This document shows, one piece after another, positions 22,966-31,292 of a DNA stretch of 36,582 nucleotides (positions are counted from its first letter, which is position 1; every line of letters begins with the position of its first letter). The DNA comes from CAVQGZ01 sp964356295. GTDB taxonomy: Bacteria > Actinomycetota > Actinomycetes > Jiangellales > Jiangellaceae. A model generated the notes under the pieces. That model made no database searches and had not been told where the DNA came from. It saw only the letters and a list, made by a program, of their open reading frames with translations. Made by a program: the position numbers and the translations under genes. Location: NCBI GenBank assembly GCA_964356295.1, contig CAYHHE010000024.1, forward strand, positions 1 through 36,582. Reading direction: 5' to 3'.

Positions 22966-25260
22966 ATGGACTCCATCGCGGCCCGCACCGCACCGCCCGT
23001 CGAACCGCCCATGGCGGAGCCCGGCGTGCCGCTGGCCGTCCCCGACCCGGACCTCGCGCAGGCAGACCTGGCCAGCCTGCTCACCGATCTCAACCCGCCG
23101 CAGCGGGAGGCGGTGTTGCACGAGGGCAGCCCGCTACTGGTCGTCGCGGGTGCGGGCTCGGGCAAGACGCGCGTGCTGACCCGACGCATCGCCTACCTGC
23201 TGGCCGCACGCGGGGTCCACCCCGGCGCGGTGCTGGCGATCACCTTCACCAACAAGGCCGCCGCGCAGATGCGTGAGCGGGTGGCCGACCTCGTCGGTCC
23301 TGCGGCCCGGACGATGTGGGTGAGTACCTTCCACTCCGCCTGCGTGCGGATCCTGCGTCGCGAGATCACTCGCTTCGGCATCCGCTCGTCGTTCACCATC
23401 TACGACGCCGCCGACAGCCAGCGGCTCATGTCGATGGTGGTCCGCGAGCTCGACCTCGATCCGAAGCGCTACCCCCCGCGCGCGTTCTCCGCGCAGGTGA
23501 GCACGCTGAAGAACGAGCTGGTGGACTACGAGACGTTCGCGGCGCGCGCGAGCAGCGACAACGAGCGCATGCTCGCGCAGGCCTACACCGGCTACCAGGC
23601 TCGGCTGACCCAGGCCGACGCGCTGGACTTCGACGACCTCATCATGACCACCGTCCACCTGCTGCAGGCCTTCCCGGAGGTGGCCGAGCACTACCGGCGG
23701 CGCTTCGCTCACATCCTTGTCGACGAGTACCAGGACACCAACCACGCCCAGTACGTGCTCGTGCGCGAGCTGGTGGGCGACACCGGTGAGCTGTGCGTCG
23801 TCGGCGATGCCGACCAGTCGATCTACGCCTTCCGCGGTGCCACCATCCGCAACATCCTGCAGTTCGAGCGAGACTTCCCCAACGCCCGCACGGTGCTGCT
23901 CGAGCAGAACTACCGCAGCACCCAGACCATCCTGGACGCCGCCAACGCGGTGATCGCGAAGAACCCGAAGCGTCCGGCCAAGCGGCTGTGGACACAGGCC
24001 GGTGAGGGGGAGCGCATCGTCGGGTACGTCGCCGACGACGAGCACGCCGAGGCCCAGTTCGTCGCGGACGAGATCGACCGGCTGGCCGACGACGGGATGG
24101 CCCGACCCTGCGACGTGGCCGTGTTCTATCGCACGAACGCTCAGTCCCGGGTGTTCGAGGAGGTGTTCGTCCGCACCGGCCTGCCGTACAAGGTCGTCGG
24201 GGGGGTGCGGTTCTACGAGCGCAAGGAGGTGCGCGACGGGCTGGCCTACCTTCGGGCGATCGCCAACCCCGCCGACGCGGTCTCGCTGCGGCGCATCATC
24301 AACACCCCGCGCCGAGGCATCGGGGAGCGTGCCGAGGCGGCGCTGGCGGCCTTCGCCGAGCGCGAGCGGACCACCCTCGCCGACGCGATGCGCCGCGTCG
24401 AGGAGATCCCGGCGATGGCCAGTCGCTCGGTGGCCGCAGTGGCGGCCTTCCGCGGCATGCTGGAGTCGTGGATCGCGCAGGCCGAGAGCGGGGTCGGGCC
24501 GTCGGCCCTGCTCACCGACGTCCTGCAGCGCACCGGCTACCTCGACGAGCTTGCCGCCAGCGGCGACCCGCAGGACGCCAGCCGCGCGGAGAACCTGCGG
24601 GAGCTCGTCGCGGTGGCCCGCGAGTTCGAGCAGACCCGCCCGGACGGGACGCTGACCGACTTCCTCGAGCAGGTGTCCCTGGTGGCCGACGCGGACGAGA
24701 TCCCCGACGACGAGACCGCCGGCGGCGTGGTCACGCTGATGACCCTGCACACCGCCAAGGGGCTGGAGTTCCCGGTGGTCATGCTCACCGGCATGGAGAA
24801 CGGCGTCTTCCCGCACCAGCGTTCCATGGACGACCCGGCCGAGCAGCAGGAGGAGCGGCGGCTGGCCTACGTCGGCATCACCCGCGCCCAGGAGCGGCTC
24901 TACCTCACCCGTGCGGCGCTGCGCACCTCCTGGGGAGCCCCCCAGTACAATCCGCCGTCGCAGTTCCTCGACGAGATCCCGGCCGAGCTGCTGACGTGGC
25001 GACGCACCGGGGAGGAGGCGGCCAACTCCAGGACCAGCTGGCGGTCGGCGGCCGCCGCCGGCCGGGCGCCCGTGGGCTCGGCGCAGATGCGCCCTGTCCC
25101 GGCGCTGCAGGCCGGTGACCGGGTCACCCACGACACGTTCGGGCTGGGGACGGTGGTGGGCACCCGGGGTGCGGGGCCGGACCTGGAGGCCACCGTGGAC
25201 TTCGGGTCGTCGGGGGTCAAGACGCTGCTGCTGCGCTACGCCCCGGTCGAGAAGCTGTGA
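22966..25260 (+). CDS. pcrA: ATP-dependent DNA helicase PcrA/UvrD1
   Basis: A 764-residue superfamily 1A helicase that unwinds DNA 3' to 5' in repair and replication-fork clearance. After an unconserved 40-residue N-terminus comes the Q-motif LNPPQREAV (Q46), Walker A AGAGSGKT with Lys67, TFTNKAAAQMRERV, Walker B VDEYQDTNHAQY, GDADQSIYAFRGA, EQNYRSTQ, TLHTAKGLEFPVV and YVGITRAQERLYL. The C-terminal GDRVTHDTFGLGTVVG is the Tudor-like domain that binds RNA polymerase in PcrA, so this is PcrA/UvrD1 rather than another Rep-like enzyme. All helicase motifs are intact. A convergent M23 gene ends 23 bp downstream, with only the small palindrome GCCCACGGTGGGC between. Confidence 0.97.
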   Translation: MDSIAARTAPPVEPPMAEPGVPLAVPDPDLAQADLASLLTDLNPPQREAVLHEGSPLLVVAGAGSGKTRVLTRRIAYLLAARGVHPGAVLAITFTNKAAAQMRERVADLVGPAARTMWVSTFHSACVRILRREITRFGIRSSFTIYDAADSQRLMSMVVRELDLDPKRYPPRAFSAQVSTLKNELVDYETFAARASSDNERMLAQAYTGYQARLTQADALDFDDLIMTTVHLLQAFPEVAEHYRRRFAHILVDEYQDTNHAQYVLVRELVGDTGELCVVGDADQSIYAFRGATIRNILQFERDFPNARTVLLEQNYRSTQTILDAANAVIAKNPKRPAKRLWTQAGEGERIVGYVADDEHAEAQFVADEIDRLADDGMARPCDVAVFYRTNAQSRVFEEVFVRTGLPYKVVGGVRFYERKEVRDGLAYLRAIANPADAVSLRRIINTPRRGIGERAEAALAAFAERERTTLADAMRRVEEIPAMASRSVAAVAAFRGMLESWIAQAESGVGPSALLTDVLQRTGYLDELAASGDPQDASRAENLRELVAVAREFEQTRPDGTLTDFLEQVSLVADADEIPDDETAGGVVTLMTLHTAKGLEFPVVMLTGMENGVFPHQRSMDDPAEQQEERRLAYVGITRAQERLYLTRAALRTSWGAPQYNPPSQFLDEIPAELLTWRRTGEEAANSRTSWRSAAAAGRAPVGSAQMRPVPALQAGDRVTHDTFGLGTVVGTRGAGPDLEATVDFGSSGVKTLLLRYAPVEKL

Positions 25261-25282
25261 CGACAGCCCACGGTGGGCGGCC

Positions 25283-26056
25283 CTACAGAGTGAGGCCCTT
25301 GCCCGCCAGCCAGGTGTAGGGGTCGGTGTCCGTGCCGCCGACGTGAGCCTCGAGGTGCAGGTGGTTGCCGCTGCTGTTGCCGGTAGACCCGACCGCGCCG
25401 ATCTGCTGCCCGGTGGTCACCGATCCGGAGGTCACCGCGATGCTCGACATGTGCGCGTACCAGGTCTTGGTGCCGTCCTGGTGGGTGATCTCCACCTTCT
25501 GCCCGTAGGCGCCGTCCCAGCCGGCGAAGGTCACCGTGCCTGAGTGCACCGCCTTGACCGGGGTGCCGTACGGCGCGGTCATGTCCAGCCCGGTGTGGTA
25601 GCCACGCGCCCACCGCCCGCCTCCGGCGCCGTAGCGGGCGGAGAGCCGGTAGGAGTCCAGCGGGGCCACGTACATGGCCGCCAGGCGAGCCCGCTCCTCG
25701 GCCTCGCGGGCGGCCCGCTCCTCGGCCTCCCGCCGCTGCTGCTCGATCTCGGCGGCCACGATCGTCTGGTGCGCCGTGGCCGAGGCCTGCTGGGCCGCGC
25801 TGGTCAGAGTCTCGCCGCCGGTGCTGATGGCGCCGAACACGTCGCTGGTGGTCTGGCCAGCCGCCGCCGACATCGGTCGGATCGGCGCGTCGAGCGCGAG
25901 CACGTCGCTGTGCTGCGTCCCCAGGGACGCCCCAGCGGTGGGAACGGTCACTGCTCCTGCGATGGCGACCGCAACGGTCACCGAGCCGGCAACCGCGGGC
26001 AGCGAGAGCCGGCGTTGCCGCGCGCGGCGGTGCTTGCCTCCCCTGCCAGAGCCCAT
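25283..26056 (-). CDS. Secreted M23 (LytM-type) peptidase
   Basis: A 257-residue exported zinc endopeptidase-like protein. A basic N-terminus (GKHRRARQRR) precedes a hydrophobic signal segment (about 18-40). A helical, Glu/Arg/Ala-rich stretch (REAEERAAREAEERARLAA) probably forms a coiled coil. The LytM domain follows with the zinc ligands of HxxxD in GYHTGLDM and HxH in GNHLHLEAH; both are present, so it may be active on peptidoglycan cross-bridges rather than just an activator. ATG 26056 has an AAGGA site and follows a leader with a hairpin and an AT-rich promoter. Upstream in-frame codons to 26164 lie over those signals and are probably not translated. Confidence 0.92.
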   Translation of the reverse strand: MGSGRGGKHRRARQRRLSLPAVAGSVTVAVAIAGAVTVPTAGASLGTQHSDVLALDAPIRPMSAAAGQTTSDVFGAISTGGETLTSAAQQASATAHQTIVAAEIEQQRREAEERAAREAEERARLAAMYVAPLDSYRLSARYGAGGGRWARGYHTGLDMTAPYGTPVKAVHSGTVTFAGWDGAYGQKVEITHQDGTKTWYAHMSSIAVTSGSVTTGQQIGAVGSTGNSSGNHLHLEAHVGGTDTDPYTWLAGKGLTL

Positions 26057-26076
26057 GGTCGGTCCTTCTCGATCGG

Positions 26077-26100
26077 GGGCTGCGCGTGAACACGCAACCC
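26077..26100 (-). other. Leader hairpin of the M23 peptidase gene
   Basis: On the minus strand GGGTTGCGTG and CGCGCAGCCC form a 10-bp stem (two G-U pairs) with a TTCA loop, ending 12 bases before the AAGGA ribosome-binding site. It may control translation or mRNA stability. It does not show the conserved features of a c-di-AMP riboswitch that I know. Confidence 0.6.
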
Positions 26101-26146
26101 TTTTGTCTGGTTTGCTTTCTCTTGTCGCCACAGCCAAGGTAACGGT

Positions 26147-26175
26147 TTGATATCGATACACCAAATCGCTATCAA
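26147..26175 (-). promoter_or_regulatory. M23 gene promoter, TTGATA-N17-TATCAA
   Basis: On the minus strand TTGATA (26175-26170) and TATCAA (26152-26147) are 17 bp apart. The block is unusually AT-rich for this window. An imperfect palindrome, TTTG...ATCGAT...CAAA (26146-26165), overlaps the -10, a possible operator. The leader would be about 85 bases. Confidence 0.6.
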
Positions 26176-26276
26176 CAGGCCAGGAGCCGGTCGGCGCCGA
26201 CAGGTCCAGTCATCAGTTCGTTACCGACGACCGCGGCAGCGCTGCGAACCCAGGGTTCCCCGATGGCGGCCGGGTC

Positions 26277-26282
26277 TAACCT
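26277..26282 (+). promoter_or_regulatory. Candidate -10 box of a leaderless icmB transcript
   Basis: TAACCT matches TANNNT and ends 6 bases before the GTG at 26289, again implying transcription starting on the start codon. No ribosome-binding site is seen. Confidence 0.55.
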
Positions 26283-26288
26283 GACGCC

Positions 26289-26696
26289 GTGAACCAACCG
26301 GCTCCGCTGCGGGTGGTGGTGGCCAAGCCCGGGCTCGACGGGCACGACCGGGGAGCCAAGATCGTGGCCCGGGCGCTGCGCGACGCCGGTGTCGAGGTCA
26401 TCTACACCGGGCTGCACCAGACTCCCGAGCAGATCGTCGCGACGGCGCTGCAGGAGGACGCGGACGCCATCGGGCTGTCGGTGCTGTCCGGGGCGCACCT
26501 GACGCAGTTCCGGCGGGTGAGCGAGCTGCTCGCCGCGCGCGACGCCGAGGACATCGTGGTCTTCGGCGGCGGGATCATCCCGGACGAGGACATCCCGGCG
26601 TTGACCGCGATGGGTGTGGCCGCCGTGTTCACCCCTGGGGCCAGCACCGGCGAGATCGTCGCGTGGGTCACCGGTCACCTGCGTCAGCCGGCGTGA
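26289..26696 (+). CDS. icmB: Small B12-binding subunit of an acyl-CoA mutase (IcmB-like)
   Basis: A 135-residue stand-alone cobalamin-binding domain. The motif DGHDRG (17-22) gives the D-x-H-x-x-G signature, with His19 as the lower cobalt ligand. LSVLSGAH (63-70) and VVFGGGIIPDED (about 90-101) complete the B12 Rossmann fold. The start RVVVAKPGLDGHDRGAK and the length fit the C-terminal domain of methylmalonyl-CoA mutase made as a separate protein, as in IcmB of isobutyryl-CoA mutase. The large catalytic subunit is not in the window. I recall icmB in the same pcrA-to-sucC interval in Streptomyces. Products of such mutases (n-butyryl-CoA or succinyl-CoA) would feed central metabolism beside sucCD. 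Confidence 0.88.
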   Translation: MNQPAPLRVVVAKPGLDGHDRGAKIVARALRDAGVEVIYTGLHQTPEQIVATALQEDADAIGLSVLSGAHLTQFRRVSELLAARDAEDIVVFGGGIIPDEDIPALTAMGVAAVFTPGASTGEIVAWVTGHLRQPA

Positions 26697-26783
26697 CACC
26701 CCGCGCCGCAGCCTCGGCGTGCCCGTCGATACGCTCGGGGGAGATCCTGACCGCCCGCTGAGCCAGACGAGGACGTGACGCGT

Positions 26784-27974
26784 GTGGACCTGATGGAGTA
26801 CCAGGCCAAGCAGCTCTTCACCGCCCACGGGGTGCCCGGCCTCCCCGGCGAGACCGCCGACGACCCGGAGCACGCCCGAGCGATCGCTGAGCGGATCGGC
26901 ACGACGGTGGTGGTGAAGGCCCAGGTGAAGACCGGCGGTCGAGGCAAGGCCGGGGGGGTCAAGCTCGCCGACACGCCCGAGGAGGCCGCCGCGAAGGCGC
27001 AGGCCATCCTCGGGCTGGACATCAAGGGCCACGTCGTGCACCGGGTGCTGGTCACCGAGGCGACCGACATCGCCGCGGAGTACTACGTGTCGTTCCTGCT
27101 GGACCGGGCCAACCGCACCTACCTCGCGATAGCCAGCGCCGAGGGTGGCATGGAGATCGAGCAGCTGGCCGTCGAACGACCGGAGGCGCTGGCGAAGGTG
27201 CCGGTGGACCCGCTCGCCGGGGTCGACGAGGCCAAGGCCCGCGAGATCGTGGACGCGGCGAGGTTCCCCGCGCACGCCCCGCCGGCCGTCGTGGACGCCA
27301 TCGTCGACGTGCTGGTCAAGCTCTGGGCGGTGTTCGTCGAGGAGGACGCCACGCTGGTCGAGGTCAACCCGCTGGTGCGCACCCCCGACGACCGGGTGCT
27401 GGCCATCGACGGCAAGGTGTCCCTGGACGACAACGCCGCCTTCCGGCACCCCTCCCACGAGGCGTTCGTCGACAAGTCCGCCGACGACCCGCTGGAGCGG
27501 GCCGCGAAGGAGAAGGACCTGAACTACGTCAAGCTGGACGGTGAGGTCGGCATCATCGGCAACGGTGCCGGGCTGGTGATGAGCACCCTCGACGTGGTGG
27601 CCTACGCCGGGGAGGAGTTCGGTGGGGTGCGCCCGGCCAACTTCCTCGACATCGGCGGCGGCGCGTCCGCCCAGGTGATGGCCAACGGGCTGGAGATCAT
27701 CCTGTCCGACCCGTCGGTGCGCAGCGTCTTCGTCAACGTCTTCGGTGGCATCACCGCCTGCGACGCGGTGGCCAACGGGATCATCGCCGCCGTCGAGATG
27801 CTCAAGGCCCGCGGCGAGCACATCGACAAGCCGCTGGTCGTGCGCCTGGACGGCAACAACGCCCGGGAGGGCCGACGCATCCTCGACGAGACCGAGCACG
27901 ACGTCGTCGAGCTCGTGGACACCATGGACGATGCCGCGCGCCGCGTGGCCGAGCTCGCAGCACAGGGGGCCTGA
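26784..27974 (+). CDS. sucC: Succinyl-CoA synthetase beta subunit
   Basis: A 396-residue ATP-grasp subunit of succinyl-CoA synthetase, which makes ATP or GTP from succinyl-CoA in the TCA cycle. The N-terminus VDLMEYQAKQLF, VVVKAQVKTGGRGKAGGVKL, ANRTYLAIASAEGGMEIE, LVEVNPLV and FVNVFGGITACDAVANGI are canonical. GTG 26784 is chosen because homologues start (M)DLxEYQAK and AGGA at 26770-26773 is 10 bases upstream; GTG 26775 would be almost on that site. A -10-like TACGCT lies at 26730-26735. The sucD gene starts one base after its stop. Confidence 0.97.
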   Translation: MDLMEYQAKQLFTAHGVPGLPGETADDPEHARAIAERIGTTVVVKAQVKTGGRGKAGGVKLADTPEEAAAKAQAILGLDIKGHVVHRVLVTEATDIAAEYYVSFLLDRANRTYLAIASAEGGMEIEQLAVERPEALAKVPVDPLAGVDEAKAREIVDAARFPAHAPPAVVDAIVDVLVKLWAVFVEEDATLVEVNPLVRTPDDRVLAIDGKVSLDDNAAFRHPSHEAFVDKSADDPLERAAKEKDLNYVKLDGEVGIIGNGAGLVMSTLDVVAYAGEEFGGVRPANFLDIGGGASAQVMANGLEIILSDPSVRSVFVNVFGGITACDAVANGIIAAVEMLKARGEHIDKPLVVRLDGNNAREGRRILDETEHDVVELVDTMDDAARRVAELAAQGA

Positions 27975-27975
27975 C

Positions 27976-28860
27976 GTGTCGATCTTCCTCAGCGAGAAGT
28001 CCCGGGTGATCGTCCAGGGGATGACCGGCTCGGAGGGCAGCAAGCACACCCAGCGGATGATCACGGCCGGGACCTCGATCGTGGGTGGCGTCACCCCGGG
28101 CAAGGGCGGCCAGCAGGTCGACTTCGCCGGCGCGACCGTGCCGGTGTTCAGCTCCGTCGCCGAGGCCGTGGCCGAGACCGGGGCGGACGTGTCGGTGGTG
28201 TTCGTCCCGCCGCGCTTCGCCAAGGCAGCGGTCGCCGAGGCGGTGGACGCACAGGTGCCGCTGGTCGTCGTGATCACCGAGGGGATCCCGGTCCACGACA
28301 CCGCCTCGTTCTTCGCCTACGCCCAGCAAGCGGGCACGACCCGGATCATCGGACCCAACTGCCCAGGCCTGATCAGCCCGGGCAAGTCCAACGCCGGGAT
28401 CATCCCCGCCGACATCACCAAGCCCGGCCGCATCGGCCTGGTCAGCAAGAGCGGCACCCTGACCTACCAGATGATGTACGAGCTGCGCGACATCGGCTTC
28501 TCCACCTGCGTCGGCATCGGCGGCGACCCCGTCGTGGGGACCACCCACATCGACTGCCTGCAGGCGTTCTCCGACGACCCGGACACCGACGCCATCGTGA
28601 TGATCGGTGAGATCGGTGGGGACGCCGAGGAGCGGGCCGCGGAGTACATCAGCGCCCACGTGTCCAAGCCGGTGGTCGGCTACGTCGCCGGGTTCACCGC
28701 CCCTGAGGGCAAGACCATGGGGCACGCCGGGGCGATCATCTCCGGCTCCGCCGGGACCGCCCAGGCGAAGAAGGAGGCCCTGGAGTCCGTCGGCGTCCAG
28801 GTGGGCAAGACGCCCAGCGAGACCGCGCAGCTCATGCGCCAGGTGATGGCCGGGGGCTGA
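27976..28860 (+). CDS. sucD: Succinyl-CoA synthetase alpha subunit
   Basis: A 294-residue CoA-binding subunit. It begins SIFLSEKSRVIVQGMTGSEG, then GGVTPGKGGQQ, the ligase signatures GPNCPGLISPGKSNAGI and SKSGTLTYQ, GIGGDPVVGTTHIDCL, and ends with the phosphohistidine loop TMGHAGAIISGSAGT, His250. Complete and normal in length. The GTG start follows the sucC stop (27972-27974) by one base, so the two subunits are translated together, matching their 1:1 assembly. Confidence 0.98.
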   Translation: MSIFLSEKSRVIVQGMTGSEGSKHTQRMITAGTSIVGGVTPGKGGQQVDFAGATVPVFSSVAEAVAETGADVSVVFVPPRFAKAAVAEAVDAQVPLVVVITEGIPVHDTASFFAYAQQAGTTRIIGPNCPGLISPGKSNAGIIPADITKPGRIGLVSKSGTLTYQMMYELRDIGFSTCVGIGGDPVVGTTHIDCLQAFSDDPDTDAIVMIGEIGGDAEERAAEYISAHVSKPVVGYVAGFTAPEGKTMGHAGAIISGSAGTAQAKKEALESVGVQVGKTPSETAQLMRQVMAGG

Positions 28861-28919
28861 CCCGCCCGGCCCGGCGTGTGCTGCCCGCCGGACAGCCTCG
28901 GGCCCGCCACCATGGGTCG

Positions 28920-30131
28920 GTGACCTCCACCGCCGTCCGCCCAGCCGCTGACCAGGCCTCGGCGTCGCGCCCGGCTGCGGGGCTGCCGCGTCTGCTGGTC
29001 AGCGGTGCCGCGGTCGCAGCGTGGGTGGTCGCCGCCGGGCTCGGGGTGGTGGCTGCCCCGGTGCTGCTGGCCTGGGTGGCCGCCGGAGCCGCTGAGCCGA
29101 TGCCCGACGCCCTCTCGGTCGCCGCTGCCGGCTGGCTGCTCGGTCTGGGCGCCACCCTCGCCTCCCCGGACGCCTCGTGGGGGCTCACCCCGCTCGGCCT
29201 GACCCTGGTCTGTGTCCTGCTCGCGGTCCGGGGCGGCTCCTGGGCCGCCGAGACCGCCACCGTGGCAGGCGGCACGCGTTCGGCGGTGCTCCTGCTGGCA
29301 GCCGGGATGACCGCGGCAGCGCTGGCCGGCGCATCCGCCGCTGCCCTGACGCTGGAGGAGGTCATGGTCGACCCGGGCCAGGCCGCGACGCAGGCCGCGC
29401 TGGTGACGCTGACCGGCACCGGGATCGGGCTGGTCAAGGCCCGCCCCGGAGGGTGGCGCGCCCTGCTGGGCGAGCTGGCTCCCCGCTGGCTGCGGCGGGC
29501 GCTGGTCGGCTCGGTCGCCGCGCTCGCCGTGCTGACGGCGGCCGGTGCAGCCATCGTCAGCGTCGCCCTGGTGAGCTCGTTCGACACCACCAGCACCCTT
29601 CTGCAGCAGATCGATCCCGGACCCGCCGGCGGGCTCGCGCTGCTGCTGGGCAGCCTGGCCTACCTGCCGACGGTGATCGTCTGGGCCGTCGCGGTGCTCG
29701 CCGGCCCCGGCGTGGCCATAGGTGGCGCGGTGACCGTGCGGGCCGACGGGGTGGACGCCGGGGCGCTGCCCGGCTTCCCGCTGCTGGGCATCGTCCCGGT
29801 GACCATGCCGGTTGCGGTCCCGGTTCTCGGCGTGCTCACCCTCGTCACGGCCGGGACGCTCGCCGGGCTCCTGGTGGCGCGTCGCCGCGCCCCCAACGAG
29901 GGACCGCTCGCGGTGGCACTGGGGGGTCTGGTGGCCGGGGCTGTGTCAGCGGCCGTCGTCGGGGTGGCCTGCTGGGCGGCCACCGGCCCGATGGGGCCCG
30001 GTCTGCTCGCAGAGGTCGGCCCGACTGCGCCTGCGGTCGCGGGCGTGGTGGGGGCCGTGGTTGGTGTGATCGCTACCGCGACCGCATGGCTGGCCGCCCG
30101 ACGGGCAGCCGCATCAGGACCCCAGGCGTGA
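28920..30131 (+). CDS. perM: PerM-like multi-spanning membrane protein (DUF6350)
   Basis: About 403 residues with roughly nine to ten Ala/Val/Leu/Gly-rich membrane segments, joined by short loops. The order sucC-sucD-this-purN-purH matches the place of PerM in Mycobacterium tuberculosis, a DUF6350 membrane protein linked to the divisome protein FtsB. The identification rests on topology and gene order more than on recognisable motifs. I use GTG 28920 because the first helix begins near its residue 22 and the upstream segment is unconserved; a GTG at 28878 would add 14 residues. No ribosome-binding site is evident at either. The end overlaps a convergent small gene by 18 bp. Confidence 0.75.
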   Translation: MTSTAVRPAADQASASRPAAGLPRLLVSGAAVAAWVVAAGLGVVAAPVLLAWVAAGAAEPMPDALSVAAAGWLLGLGATLASPDASWGLTPLGLTLVCVLLAVRGGSWAAETATVAGGTRSAVLLLAAGMTAAALAGASAAALTLEEVMVDPGQAATQAALVTLTGTGIGLVKARPGGWRALLGELAPRWLRRALVGSVAALAVLTAAGAAIVSVALVSSFDTTSTLLQQIDPGPAGGLALLLGSLAYLPTVIVWAVAVLAGPGVAIGGAVTVRADGVDAGALPGFPLLGIVPVTMPVAVPVLGVLTLVTAGTLAGLLVARRRAPNEGPLAVALGGLVAGAVSAAVVGVACWAATGPMGPGLLAEVGPTAPAVAGVVGAVVGVIATATAWLAARRAAASGPQA

Positions 30132-30596
30132 GACCAGCGCCTCGGTGAGCTCGTCCTGGCAGGCCTGCCGGGCCAGCCGCGTGTTGGCGCCGGAAAGGCA
30201 GCGGGAGTACTCGCTGACCTCGTCGGCGAGCAGCAGCCCCAGCGCCGTGGCGGCGATGCCGACCACCAGCCCAGCCGATGCCGCGGCGACCGTCAGCAGC
30301 CGGGTTGCGGAGCCTGCCCGGTCCCCGCTGCGCGCCGCCAGCACGATGGTCACGATCGCCAGGACGACACCCACGGGAGGAGCCAGCACCGCGGTGAGCA
30401 GGCAGGCAACAGCCAGGATGGTCAGTCGCGTCCCCGTCGGCCGTCGGCCGGGCTGCGCCCGGGACGGCCCGCCGGAGGGAGGCTGGCCGGAGGGAGGCTG
30501 GCCGCCCACCGCCGGCGGGCCGGCGCCCCCGTCGACCCGGAACGGGTCGTGCGGATCCCCGCCGTCCTTGGCCACCGGGCTATCCTCGCTCATCAC
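30114..30596 (-). CDS. Small membrane protein with Pro/Gly-rich N-terminus
   Basis: A 160-residue protein. Residues about 1-53 are Pro/Gly-rich and cytoplasmic-looking, with a GQPPSGQPPSGG repeat encoded by a 15-bp tandem duplication (30474-30488 and 30489-30503). Two hydrophobic segments follow (about 57-88 and 100-123). The C-terminal tail contains two cysteines, in RCLSGANTRLARQACQDEL, and may lie outside the membrane. The layout resembles DUF4190-type actinobacterial proteins, but I do not recognise it firmly. The start is one of two adjacent ATGs (30596 or 30593). It overlaps the PerM-like gene end by 18 bp and is divergent from purN; a -10-like TATCCT for purN (30581-30586) lies inside its first codons. 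Confidence 0.7.
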   Translation of the reverse strand: MMSEDSPVAKDGGDPHDPFRVDGGAGPPAVGGQPPSGQPPSGGPSRAQPGRRPTGTRLTILAVACLLTAVLAPPVGVVLAIVTIVLAARSGDRAGSATRLLTVAAASAGLVVGIAATALGLLLADEVSEYSRCLSGANTRLARQACQDELTEALVSRLGS

Positions 30597-30659
30597 CGAC
30601 CGTGCGCTCGACGTCGTCGCGTGCGTCGCGGTCTGCCCTGCGCCGGCAAGGAGTCACGC

Positions 30660-31292
30660 GTGCCTCATGCGGTGACCGACGCCGTGAGCGGCACTGGACG
30701 ACTCGTCGTCCTCGCCTCGGGCACCGGCAGCCTGTTCGACGCGCTGGTCGCCGCGGCCAACGAGCGTGACGACGTCGAGGTCGTCGCGCTCGTCTGCGAC
30801 CGTCCCGACGCCGGGGCGGTCGCCGTGGCGGCCGGCCACGGTGTGCCCGCCACCCTGGTGCCCCTGCTGGACCCGCAGCGCCGGACGGACTGGGACGTCG
30901 AGGTGGCCGAGTCCATCGGCGCCCACCGTCCGGACCTCGTCGTCTCGGCCGGGTTCATGCGGCTGCTCGGCCCTGCGGTGCTGCGCCGCTTCGCCAACCG
31001 GGTGATCAACACCCACCCTGCGCTGCTGCCGGCCTTCCCCGGGGTGCACGCGGTGCGCGACGCGCTGGCCTACGGGGTGCGGGTGACCGGCTGCACCGTT
31101 CACCTGGTGGACTCGGGTGTCGACACCGGGCCGGTCATCGCGCAGCGGGCGGTCGAGGTCCACCCGGACGACGACGAGGCGTCCCTGCACGAACGCATCA
31201 AGCAGGTCGAGCGCGTGCTGCTCCCCGAGGTCGTCTTCGCGATGCTGGCCGAGGGCTGGACCGTCAACGGCAGGAGGGTGACCATCCCGTGA
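30660..31292 (+). CDS. purN: Phosphoribosylglycinamide formyltransferase
   Basis: A 210-residue enzyme transferring formyl from 10-formyl-THF to GAR, step three of purine synthesis. LVVLASGTGSLFDALV binds phosphate, in the actinobacterial form. The catalytic Asn and His are in INTHPALLPAFPG, and the catalytic Asp in VTGCTVHLVDSGVDTGPVI. GTG 30660 is well supported by AAGGAG at 30648-30653, six bases upstream; GTG codons further in would remove part of the N-terminus. The stop overlaps purH by 4 bp (GTGA). Confidence 0.96.
   Translation: MPHAVTDAVSGTGRLVVLASGTGSLFDALVAAANERDDVEVVALVCDRPDAGAVAVAAGHGVPATLVPLLDPQRRTDWDVEVAESIGAHRPDLVVSAGFMRLLGPAVLRRFANRVINTHPALLPAFPGVHAVRDALAYGVRVTGCTVHLVDSGVDTGPVIAQRAVEVHPDDDEASLHERIKQVERVLLPEVVFAMLAEGWTVNGRRVTIP

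Noticed and set aside
25261..25282. Terminator between convergent pcrA and the M23 gene
   Set aside because: GCCCACGGTGGGC is a short palindrome with a one-base centre, too tight to form a good RNA hairpin.
26057..26200. Possible c-di-AMP (ydaO) riboswitch before the M23 peptidase gene
   Set aside because: The context is right, but I cannot find the conserved GC-rich joining segments or the usual long multi-stem length; the leader is only about 85 bases.
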